The translations under genes and the position numbers were made by a program. From the NCBI GenBank assembly GCA_019022495.1, contig JAFEKR010000009.1, positions 434,001 to 498,000 of the forward strand: 64,000 bases of DNA, written 5' to 3'. This DNA is from Epichloe hybrida (taxonomy: Eukaryota; Ascomycota; Sordariomycetes; Hypocreales; Clavicipitaceae). Below, piece by piece: positions 34,799-43,786 of the stretch (within the stretch, counting starts at the first letter, position 1; each line of letters opens with the position of its first letter). The notes beneath the pieces are model-generated. The model saw only the letters and a list, made by a program, of their open reading frames with translations, searched no databases and was not told the origin of the DNA.

Positions 34799-35068
34799 TA
34801 TTAGGAGCGTAAAGGTTAAAGATAGGATATTTATTAAAGTAAGTCTTTAGAGAACCTTTAGGCTATATAAATAATAAAGAGGCTAGCTAGCTATAAGATA
34901 GCTATATGCTTATAGAGTAAGGTATTTATTAAAGACTACGCATATTATTAGTGCTAGGTTAGAAATTAAAACCTTCACACACCCGCCCCTAGCTAGCATC
35001 TATCTAGTAGTAATTGCAATAGTCTTAGCTATCACTTCGTTCTTAACCTTTCGGTGCAAGCCATGACA
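34799..35068 (+). repeat. 3' LTR of the chromovirus
   Basis: Direct repeat of 22619-22888, ending CCATGACA and followed by TATAG. A purine tract (AAGGGAGG, 34786-34793) lies just upstream and fits a polypurine tract used to prime plus-strand synthesis. The last 110 bp keeps many CpA, CpG and TpG sites, unlike the rest of the element. Confidence 0.93.
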
Positions 35069-35220
35069 TATAGAGGAAGAATCTAATAATAACTAGGATA
35101 AGTTACTTTTATATGTAGTTTATATAGTAGAGATACCTTGTTTAATTTTCCTTATATTATTCTAGACTATTTGTGTGCCTTAGGCTACTACGTTAATGCC
35201 TTAGGCCACTCTAGGCAGCA

Positions 35221-35253
35221 GCGTGCAGGGGACACGACTTTTGACTTGGACAT
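35221..35253 (-). repeat. Right terminal inverted repeat of outer element
   Basis: Exact reverse complement of 22228-22260, ending CTTTTGACTTGGACAT on the plus strand. Normal base composition resumes immediately to its right. Confidence 0.9.
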
Positions 35254-35256
35254 TCC

Positions 35257-35767
35257 GTATATGCGTACGATATACTAAGTGTTTGCCATTTTGCCACTCC
35301 GTAGTGAAAAGGCTCTATCCTACGGACGAAAATAGATACGAGACGAACTTTGTTACATACATAGAGCCAAGATTTATTGTAACCCCGGCGGTGGGGTGAA
35401 GTGCCGTGCGGTGCGGAGTGGGCTTAGCACTAGCGCCAATGGGAGGAGAAAGAGAGCTACGTCCGTACGGATTACATACGGAGTAGTCCGTACTTGGTCA
35501 CGTATTAAGTCAGGTGCGCAGGGTATGGGCCACATGATCAGGCGACGGGCCACCCAATTAGGCATAGAAGGGTGGGCTCTGGCGTCATGCTACCAGATGC
35601 TAATTGGCTAAATTTTACCGGATGATTCCGGAACCTTCACTAGCTAGCCGCAATCGGCGTATAAAGCCATCCGACGTTCCATTTGATTTAGCTCACAATT
35701 TTCTCTCCAAGCCTCGATTTTTCCAGCAACTTCGACCCACTTTTAACTCCCATGAGCCAATCATTCT
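35257..35767. other. Flank between island and transposase fragment
   Basis: Base composition returns to the genomic norm. The stretch holds a CCGTAC-rich segment near 35462-35500 and an A/T-rich leader directly before the transposase ATG. I see no gene. Confidence 0.45.
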
Positions 35768-36209
35768 ATGTCTTCTACTCCAGAGCCCCATTTTCCACCA
35801 ATCAGCCCTAAAGAGCAACGCATTCTTGAGGCTGTTAAGTGGTATAACCAATCATCAAATGCCTCCATTCGGTCTACTGCCAAGCGTTTTGGCGTCAGCC
35901 GAACCACGCTAGATCGACGCTTAAAAAATGGACTTTCGAGAGAATTAGCCAACCAGCGCTTGCAAAAGCTCACCGCCCGGCAAGAACACGCCCTTGCTGA
36001 TTGGATTGCGGCGCAAGACCGACTGGGGGCTGCGCCGACCCACGCACAAGTTCGCGAGTTTGCAACAAGGGTCTTGCATGAAAGTGGGTCCCCGGACGAG
36101 ATCATTGGTCAACGCTGGACTTCGCGCTTCCTGAAACGGCATAGTGAGATCTCCGCCAAACTCGCTCACCCAATCACAGCTCAACGGGGCCACGCCGTAA
36201 CTATTATAC
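35768..36209 (+). pseudogene. Truncated pogo/CENP-B-type transposase
   Basis: From the ATG at 35768 the protein begins with a helix-turn-helix of the psq type: EQRILEAVKWYNQSSNASI, RSTAKRFGVSRTTLDRRLK. A CENP-B/Tc5-type DNA-binding domain follows (LTARQEHALADWIAAQDRLG, PTHAQVREFATRVL, QRWTSRFLKRHSEISAKL). These are the two N-terminal DNA-binding modules of pogo/Fot1-like transposases. The similarity stops near residue 140, before the DDE catalytic domain, and the frame runs into the 3' end of the esterase on the other strand. It is not RIP-degraded. It is most likely a fragment, but a DNA-binding-only protein cannot be excluded because the frame stays open to 36406. Confidence 0.8.
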
Positions 36210-36215
36210 ATGATT

Positions 36216-37588
36216 CTACGAACCCGACTTCCGATGGACCTCGAACTTGTCGTCAATTACAAATTCCCTCCTTCCCACGTCCTCCCCCTTCGCAAACGCA
36301 ACCCACAACTTCTTTATTTCATCGCCCACGCTCTGCACCATCTCTTCCATGCCCTCGCCGTGCATCATCGGCGCCTGCTTCCATGCCTCCCAGCCCCCCA
36401 GTATAAACGGCAAGTCTACCGTGTGCGCCGCGCCCCAGGGACTCTGGCTGGGACTGATCTCGAAGACGTAGAACCACGGCTCTTCCCGCGGCTCCGACTG
36501 CCGGATCTGCCGGTAAAGCTGCTTCGCCTGGTCCTGGAACCACGACTTGCCGATGAAGTCTGGCAGTGGCCCCTCGAAATGCGGTCTCTTTGACGCGTCG
36601 ATATGTTTGAATAGGGGGACAAAACCCCGTTCCTTCGTCCCGTGTGTAGCCTATGAAGATGGGGACCCGGCGAATCGCACAGTCGAGTTGTTTCAGAAAC
36701 GTCGCCTCGTCCGGCAAGGGGTCGTGGTTTTGGCCGAGGCGCAAAGGCCATCCCGGCGGCGGCGTAGCCAAATGACTTGGCGACAATGGTATATCCTGTA
36801 TGGCGAGTAGATGCTCGACGGGTACGTCAGCGTGGTCTCGCGGCACGAGTTCATCGGCCGCAGACTCGAGGGCAGCCAGCATCTCTTGTCTTTCCGTGAG
36901 CCGGACATCCAGCGGCGCGCTCTGTATTATCGCCCTGTGGAACAACCCTTCTGTCTCGTTGGCTCCTCCCAGGAGCGAGTAGACGGAATCGCCTCCCGCC
37001 GACTCCCCGAAAAGACAGACCCTGCCGGCGTCGCCGGCGAAGAAGCGCGCAGCATTGTCCTGAACCCATTTCAGCGCGGCAATCTGGTCCATCAGGCCGA
37101 GGTTGGCTGGGACGCGTCCCCTTGATCGGCTGGTACCCCAGGATGCCCAGCCGGTATGTAATGTTGATGACCACGACCCCCTTGGCTGCCAGCCCGGCCC
37201 CGGAATAGCAGTCCAGGTCGCCTGCCCCGGTTGTGTAGCTCCCTCCGTGGATCCAGACCATCGTAGGCAGCAACTCGTCGGTCCTGATGGGCGCAGGTGC
37301 GAAGACACTCACGCGCAGGCAGTCCTCTGACATGGCGCGGCCCCTGGCGATGGGCCCGTGGAGTGCGTCCAGACGCGACTCGGGCTGCGGGCATATTGGC
37401 CCGGGCCGAGTGCAGTCCAGGACACCCTCCCATTTCCCACGGGGACGAGGCGGTTCGAAGCGGTTCGCGGAGGCGTAGGGAACGCCCCGGGCAGTGATGA
37501 TGCCGTCTTTCTGAAGGGCGGAGATGGTGCCATCCTGCAGCTGGATCGAGACGTTGGATTCGAAGTATACGAATGTGAATGTGAGCAA
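36216..37588 (-). pseudogene. Carboxylesterase (type B) pseudogene with two frameshifts
   Basis: Three consecutive frames together give one type-B carboxylesterase/lipase. Frame one holds GVPYASANRFEPPRP, SEDCLRVSVFAP, MVWIHGGSYTTGAG and NITYRLGILGYQP. A shift at about 37111-37120 leads to VPANLGLMDQIAALKWVQDN, the nucleophile motif GESAGG and IFIGYTRDEGTGF with the acidic residue. A second shift in a four-T run at about 36621-36624 leads to FVPLFKHIDASKRPHF, ISPSQSPWGAAHTVDLPFILGG (catalytic histidine) and the stop at 36216. Each break fits one surplus base. I found no in-frame ATG before the conserved N-terminus, and the homology starts at a TTG near 37588. It sits on the shoulder of the transposon island. 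Sequencing error in both places is possible but less likely given the missing start. Confidence 0.82.
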
Positions 37589-38390
37589 AGGACAGAACCA
37601 ACGATGGGAATGGAAGTCAGGCCTCTTAAATACACCAGGTGCCTCCTAACGTCACATTCGCCAGCGGCCGCTCACAAGATTTTCTTTGATGAATTTGGTT
37701 TCTAAAAAAAAAAGGGGTGAGGGGGACGGGGGGCGGGCCGATGCCCATGATGGCTTGCGGATACGAGGTCCAGTTCCGTCTTCTCAGATACCAGATAGCA
37801 GATGCGAGGAACTAATGGGGAAAAAAAAATTGCGTCACGGTGTAACTTCCGAAAGCACGGGGCATTTTCATCGCTGACCTCCCCGGATTTCGATCTCTGC
37901 CGACCCAACGGCGCGGCGGAGCCAGGATGGGTCCGGTCGGCGCAACCTTCGCCTTCACCGACCGATGACCGATGACGTCTGGTCGGTGGTCGGCCATTGA
38001 CCACAACCGCGAGGAGGAGGATCCGAGACTCTCATTTGGACATGGGACGAACTATTGCACGGGCTAGAACTAGTCCGTAGTCATCTGCACAACACAACTA
38101 CCATCGAAGACCAGAGAACATGGCCGTGGTTGGGCCGTAATTCATTCAATTTGATTCAAGTAAAGACGCCATTTCTTAGTAGAGGGAATCTGCCTGTCTC
38201 TTGCGAGACACGGACCTAATCACAGATTGCAAAGACACCATCATGTTACAACAAGAGAAAGTCGCAGTTAGAACATATAAATACAACTACAGCAGCCGAC
38301 AGATTTGCAGGCATGCGGAATGTGGGTATGGAGCTACCAGCCACAAAGTTGACGCCCGCCAGAGGGGATAGGCAACCTTCCGACAAAAAA
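37589..38390. other. Intergenic region between esterase remnant and nuo51
   Basis: About 800 nt. It holds the former promoter of the esterase, an A run with a GGGGTGAGGGGGACGGGGGG-like purine tract near 37702-37735, and the nuo51 3' untranslated region at the right. No gene is seen. Confidence 0.45.
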
Positions 38391-39995
38391 TTACTGGCCA
38401 GGGGAAACAAGCTTTCCGAGTGATTTCGTGTTGGCGTCCCATCCACCGGCCAGGGCTGGACCACCGTTCTCCTGCGCAAACTTCTGCATTCTTGCCTCCA
38501 ACTCGGGTCGGAAGTGGCGGATGAGGCCCTGAATGGGCCAGGCAAAGGCTTCGCCCAAAGCTAAAACACATCGGGTTAGCGTCGGCGCTGATTTCGTGCG
38601 GGTGCTCGCGCCGCGTATACATACCGCAAATAGTGTGTCCCTCAACCTGCTTCGTCAACTCTTGAAGCATGTCAATCTCTCTCTCCCGTCCCTGACCGCG
38701 CTCGAACCGAGACATGATCTGCTCAGTCCACTTGCTACCCTCTCGGCAGGGGGTGCACTGGCCGCAGCTCTCGTGTCGGTAGAAATGGCTGAGTCGGGAA
38801 ATGGCACGGACAACATCGGCGCTCTTGTCCATGACAATGACTGCAGCGGTTCCGAGACCAGACTGGCTGTCCTTGAGGGCATCAAAGTCCATCAGCTGGT
38901 CATCGCATACTGTCTTGGGGAGGATGGGGGTGGATGAGCCACCGGGAATGATGGCCAGTAAGTTGTCCCAACCACCACGAACGCCGCCGCAGTGCTTGTC
39001 GATAAGCTCACGTAGAGGGATCGACATCTCCTCTTCGACGGTGCAAGGGTTGTTGACATGGCCAGAGATACAGAAGAGCTTAGTGCCCTGGTTTCGCTCA
39101 CGGCCAAAACCGGCGAACCAGCTTCCTCCACGGCGACAGATAGTAGGCGCGACGGCGATGGTCTCGACATTGGCCACGGTCGAGGGACAACCGAACAGAC
39201 CAACAGCGGCAGGGAACGGGGGCTTGAGACGGGGTTTGCCGGCTTTGCCCTCCAGAGACTCGATCAGAGAGGTCTCTTCACCGCAGACGTAGGCACCGGC
39301 ACCACGGTGAATGAAGACGTCGAAGTCGTATCCGGAGCCGCAGGCGTTCTTGCCGATTAATCCGTCCTTGTAAGCTTCGTTGATGGCGTTTTGCAGCACA
39401 GCAGCTTCGTAGACGAACTCGCCACGGATATAAATGTAGGCAGCGGTCGCATTCATGGCTCGACCGGCGACGAGGCAGCCTTCGATGAGCTTGTGGGGAT
39501 CCTTTCGCATAATCTCGCGGTCCTTGCAGGTTCCAGGTTCACCTTCGTCGGCATTCACGACAAGGTATCGGGGCTTGGTATCCTTGTCCCAGTCCTTGAA
39601 GTTCATGAAAGACTGTGTTGAAGAAGACCGTTCGGGTTAGAGTGATTCACTGTGTATCATGTTACGAATGAAGAGCAGTCAAATGAACGCACCCATTTGA
39701 GTCCCGACGGGAAGCCGGCACCGCCACGTCCTCGTAGACCAGAGGTCTTGACCTCGTTGATGATCCAATCGTGGCCCTTGAGTATGATTTCCTTGGTCTT
39801 GTGCCAGTCGCCCATCTTCTTCGCGCTCTTGAGGTCGGCAGGGAATCGGCCGTAGAGATTCTGGAAAATACGATCTTGGTCCTTCAGACCTCTGTATGTC
39901 GGCTTGGGCGTGCCATCCTGTACGGTAGCCAGGCCCCTCACAGCAGTCCGTGAGAGACTCACAGCCTTGTTCGGCGCCGCTTTCGAGGACAGCAT
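38391..39995 (-). CDS. nuo51: Complex I 51-kDa flavoprotein (NDUFV1)
   Basis: This mitochondrial inner-membrane complex I subunit binds NADH, FMN and the N3 [4Fe-4S] cluster and is the electron entry point. My model has exons 39995-39693, 39612-38625 and 38560-38391, with introns of 80 and 64 nt, encoding 486 residues, near the length of fungal orthologues. The N-terminus is a mitochondrial presequence ([20 protein letters not shown]). The FMN/NADH region reads [15 protein letters not shown] at the first junction, followed by [35 protein letters not shown] and [17 protein letters not shown]. The iron-sulfur cysteines are in [11 protein letters not shown], with the fourth in GHTIC directly before the second intron. 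Exon 3 supplies [20 protein letters not shown]. All cofactor residues are present, so the gene looks functional. Confidence 0.97.
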
Positions 39996-40456
39996 TGTGT
40001 CGTTGTCCGGTTGGGCGGCTAATCGGGGATAATGGTGAGGTCGTGGAGTTGTCGTGAACGCGCCGTGCGGCGCTTGGTGGCGAGATTTATCAAATGTCAG
40101 CGTCAGAATTGCGGGTGTTGTGGTTGGTCAATGCTTGGTGTGGGCGCATTATCTGCCTCGCTAGCCGCTACCCATACAATGGCAGCGAGTCATTCGCAAG
40201 TCAAAGTACTTCGCATCATCCACGTTTAGCGCTTGAGTCCTACAACTCCGTAGCTGCTGCGCGCTAACCCATTTGGGCTCAAAATGAAATTTGGGGAGCC
40301 CCACGGACACCGCGCCTCAACGGTGATGCGTCAGGGTAAATTTCCAGTCGTGAACAGCAACAAATTTCGATGAGCTTCACTTTTCTGTGATGAAGGGGGA
40401 GAGGAAACGCCATCAAACTAGCCCCGGTGTACGCTGTTACCCGTAACTCTTTTAAA
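39996..40456. promoter_or_regulatory. Divergent promoter of nuo51 and dynactin p27
   Basis: The 461 nt between the divergent start codons must serve both genes. I see no classic TATA box or repeat, and no coding potential. Confidence 0.45.
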
Positions 40457-41041
40457 ATGTCGAACAAGCGGCATTCCATCCTTCCTGCGATCGACCGCAG
40501 CGGTCCAAAGCCGCCCGTCAACTTCTCGTCTTCTCTCACCATATCCGATAATGCCATTCTTCAAGGCACGCATTCTATAACGATGCAGTCAGAGACCGTT
40601 GTCCACCCACGGGCCCGTTTCGAGTCAAATGCTGGTAGTATCCTCATCGGAAGACGATGCATCATACATGAACGAACCCACATCGGAGCTCGCCCTGCCA
40701 ATTTCGACACGGCCAAGACAGGTGGTGTCGTAGTCGGTGACTACGTCGTTGTCGAGGTCGGTACTACAATCGAGGCCGGTGATACCGAAATTGGCGAGGG
40801 CACAACTCTACAAGTAGGATGTAGAATTGGTAGCGGGGCCAAGATTGGAAGACACTGTACAATCTCGCACAAATCGATCGTTTCACCTGGTGAGGAACTT
40901 CCAGATCACACAGTTCTTTACTCCGACGGACTGCGTCGACGGGATCAACGTGGTGTTACAGACATGCGGAAATTGGGCTTGGTCAAACAGATTGCCGTCT
41001 TGAAGAAGATGATTCCCAGCAACCCTGAGAAGTTTAAGTGA
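40457..41041 (+). CDS. Dynactin subunit 6 (p27)
   Basis: Dynactin p27 is a pointed-end subunit of the dynactin complex, which links dynein to cargo on microtubules. The gene is a single exon of 194 residues starting at the first ATG (MSNKRHSILPAIDRSGPKPP). It folds as a left-handed parallel beta helix: hexapeptide-type repeats run through residues about 30-155, for example ILIGRRCIIHERTHIGA, VVVGDYVVVEVGTTIEAG, TEIGEGTTLQVGCRIGSGA and KIGRHCTISHKSIVSPG. A C-terminal helix (MRKLGLVKQIAVLKKMIP) follows, as in dynactin p25/p27. The length fits p27 orthologues. Bacterial-type acyltransferases share the fold but lack this C-terminal helix. Confidence 0.9.
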   Translation: MSNKRHSILPAIDRSGPKPPVNFSSSLTISDNAILQGTHSITMQSETVVHPRARFESNAGSILIGRRCIIHERTHIGARPANFDTAKTGGVVVGDYVVVEVGTTIEAGDTEIGEGTTLQVGCRIGSGAKIGRHCTISHKSIVSPGEELPDHTVLYSDGLRRRDQRGVTDMRKLGLVKQIAVLKKMIPSNPEKFK

Positions 41042-41148
41042 TGTTTCAACTGCGAGAAGCGGTTCCCTCAAGCGTTTGTTTTTTCAATCTTACGTACATA
41101 CATATGCGTTGATGAATAAGCAATAGAAGTATATTGAAGGTGATATAA

Positions 41149-42841
41149 TCAGTGGGTCATGGCATCCTCGAAGAGTCTTCGGAGCTGTTCTTTCTCAGTC
41201 TGAAGCTCTGTGTCCAACCCGGGTGCCAAAACGAGAACACGAGCCTGAGGGATTGTGCCTTCAACTAGAGCATCAATATGATCGCTTCCGAACCCAAGAT
41301 CCTTCAGTCCCGCAGGCTGGTCACCGAGGTCGGCGAGGAACTTGGACAGCGCCTCAGCGAGAACTTCACCGGCGCTCTCCTGTTTCACGTTGGAAATATC
41401 GACGCCAAATGCCTCTGCAGCTTCGAGATGTCTTCGGGGGTTAGAAGCAGCGGTAAAGCGGAACACGGCTGGGGCCGAGACGGCGACGGAGACACCGTGA
41501 GGAATCAAGGGCGCCGGAACATCATAGCCAGCGTGCTTATAGCCAGGGTTCTGTCCTGAAATGGGATACGACATGCCTATGAAGTAAAACATTGTTCAGC
41601 ATCAAATATGGAATGCAGTCGCAAAAAGAAGAAGAAAGTTACGTACCATGACACAAGTGAACGCCTGCATTTCCAAAGCCAACACCAGCCAAAGTAGCGG
41701 CGAGAAGCATCTCACTCTGCGCCTCGAAGTCATCGGGATCCTTTACAGCACGAGGAAGATACTTGACAGTGCGACGGAGTGCATGGAAAGAGAACACATC
41801 CGAGATGGGATTGGCACCCTGGTAAGCAGGTCTCATGATGGGGTTAGGGGGGCGAGGAGCACGCTCATAATAGGGAATGGCGGTCCATGACTCGAGTGAA
41901 TGGCACAGCACGTCGAGACCGGAGCTGGCCTTGACGGCAGCGGGCATGGTCCGCGTATTAAGAGGATCACATATTCCCAGCGTAGGCTTCAAATTCCGAT
42001 GGGCTACGCCGCACTTGGCTCGTTTCGATACGAGATCAAAAATGGCGGTGCCCGTAGTCTCACTTCCAGTTCCCGCTGTCGTAGGGACTGCAATAAGAGG
42101 ACTGAGTGGCTTGTCAATGGGGCGTCCCTTGCCAATAGGTGCGTTGACAAAGTCCAGCAAGTCAGCTTCGGGATAATTCAGGTAGAGGTTCATGAGCTTG
42201 GCCGTGTCCATGACAGAACCGCCACCAACAGCAAGGAATGCATCTGGCTGGTAGGGGCGTACCCAGTCGATGGCCTCTTTGATTCTAGACAACCAAGTCA
42301 GTAATGTCCAATTCCATGAGATGGGACTAGCAAGAAATTCATTACGAGCTGTCTTTGGGCTCCACCCTCACGTTCGAAAAGACTTCGAAGCTGAGGCCTT
42401 CCCTCGCGAGGCCCTCTCTCACCTGTCTCATGGCATCCAGCTTATCTACGGTAGCATCGGTCACCACCGCAACCCTCTTGGCTCCCAGGTTCCTGAAGTC
42501 CATGCCGACTTCCTGCGTGACGCCAGGGCCGAACCGAATGGAGGAGGCAGCCATCTCAAAGGCATACTCCTTGAGCTCCTGGTTCATGGATGTGGGAGTG
42601 GCATATCTCCGACGACCTGCTTCTTGAACCCGGGGCACAATGGAGGGAGGCGTCTTGTGATAGCCTGGGTTTGAGTGACACGGGCACGACGGCGGGTGCG
42701 TATACTGAATGGTGCGAAGCAGGCTTGAAGCCCGCTTGGCAGCCTGTGCGGGTTTGATGGTAAGCAAGGTGCCGCTTCTCCTGGATAGGCGTGGATAGAA
42801 AGGCTATCTTACATTGGAATTACTCGAACAGGGGCCACCAT
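41149..42841 (-). CDS. Mitochondrial hydroxyacid-oxoacid transhydrogenase (iron-type ADH)
   Basis: This family (ADHFE1/HOT) couples oxidation of 4-hydroxybutyrate to reduction of 2-oxoglutarate in mitochondria, using an iron-type alcohol dehydrogenase fold. My model has exons 42841-42824, 42743-42346, 42284-41647 and 41576-41149, encoding 493 residues. The 18-nt first exon gives MVAPVR, joined in phase to AAKRASSLLRTIQY, a good mitochondrial presequence. An alternative 32-nt first intron would also keep frame but is unusually short. Key motifs follow: FLAVGGGSVMDTAKLMNLY (nucleotide binding), PLIAVPTTAGTGSETTGTA, SGLDVLCHSLESW and the metal-ligand histidines in GNAGVHLCHGMSYPISG, formed across the last junction. 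The tail HAGYDVPAPLIPHGVSVAVSAP is typical of HOT. The exact substrate pair is inferred from the family. Confidence 0.92.
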
Positions 42842-43786
42842 GGCGGCTTAGAAGTGATGAGATGCAACTGCGCTCTTCCTCAAGTTTGGGGGGTTGGGGA
42901 TGTGGAGAGTGTAGAGTGGCATGCGGCACATGGAGGGCTAGAAGAGGGATGTTGATGACGATGTGGAGGAGCCATTGGTTGGTTGTGCCTCGGATAGACA
43001 TCTGAGAGGTCTGGTACGGATCCGTACAACAGTGCTTCTCGTCTCGGGGGTTTGACGACGGGTTGTGGGGGGAGCTGCAGTGTTACCGGCCGGCGCAGCA
43101 ACCGGAATGGAACAAATCAGACCAGTTCCGTTATTGCCACGTCACCCGATGACGTGAACAAAATGCATCTGACTGATATTAACATATTAATAACACTGTC
43201 TCCATCCGGGGTAAATCAGTGGCTGCCATCGGCCAGCTGAGTCAGACGGAAAATGGCGTGTAATAAGCCATCTGAGTTCTACATAGATTGTGCACGATGA
43301 AAAAACGATGTTCAGATAAGTGTGAACCGAAAAGAAGAGCGAACCGTTGAATTTTGTCCAGTATAGCCATTAATCAAAAGATTCTGCTCTTCTTTCTAGT
43401 CCACCAGTTTGATTAGTTTGATTGTCACGACAAAAGTTCAAGTGACGAAGCTGGTTCAGGCTGAGGAGGTTGGGTGGGTCTTGGACACAACCATGAGCTC
43501 TCATGCCACCACCAGCCATCGGTGAGAAGGTCCAGTCATTGGCGGTTCTAACCTTCACCCTCTTGAGTCTCGAGACCCGGCTCACCACCGCCATCACGAC
43601 GACGACGTCGAAAACAACTTATCCCGGCGTCACATCGATATCTCGACGATCCCGTCATACGGCTGCAGCCCCTCGCCATCGGCGCATGCGCCCCTCCTCC
43701 CGCCGCCTGCGTTGCTTCGACCATGCCCTGCTGCCCTGTCGATTACTCCCACTCTCCTTCATGATCCGACTTGACGCGCGCAACTG
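42842..43786. promoter_or_regulatory. Divergent promoter region of the transhydrogenase and sec3
   Basis: About 945 nt lie between the two divergent start codons. There is no convincing coding sequence and no repeat. Confidence 0.45.

Larger units (their letters stand above)
22619..35068 (+). mobile_element. RIP-degraded Ty3/gypsy chromovirus (LTR retrotransposon)
   Basis: The element is bounded by two 270-bp LTRs at the same internal offset of exactly 12,180 bp, and flanked by a 5-bp target duplication, TATAG, at 22614-22618 and 35069-35073. The ends fit TG...CA, although G-to-A and C-to-T changes altered the 3' LTR start (TA) and the 5' LTR end (ATA). Between the LTRs the plus strand carries decayed protease, reverse transcriptase, RNase H, integrase and chromodomain sequence in Ty3/gypsy order. 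Removing the nested 4.56-kb element and its duplicated target leaves about 7.9 kb, normal for a fungal chromovirus. No frame is intact, so the copy cannot be autonomous. CpA and TpG dinucleotides are nearly absent through most of it, the signature of repeat-induced point mutation. Confidence 0.95.
22228..35253. mobile_element. Outer terminal-inverted-repeat element, split by an LTR element
   Basis: Perfect 33-bp inverted repeats lie at 22228-22260 and 35221-35253. Subtracting the 12.45-kb LTR element and one 5-bp target duplication leaves about 570 bp, the size of a non-autonomous DNA transposon. The inverted similarity continues outward with TACGG on the left and TACGGA on the right, differing by one base, so the true ends may be a TA target site as in Tc1/mariner and pogo elements. 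The remaining internal DNA is AT-rich and shows no coding sequence. The superfamily is inference. The inverted repeats are seen directly. Confidence 0.75.

Noticed and set aside
22262..35220. Horizontal transfer or organellar origin of the AT-rich block
   Set aside because: The composition is explained by C-to-T change in nuclear retrotransposon sequence; chromovirus domains and LTRs are readable.
42792..42823. A 32-nt first intron in the transhydrogenase gene
   Set aside because: It keeps frame but is shorter than typical fungal introns; an 80-nt alternative keeps frame and gives a better presequence.
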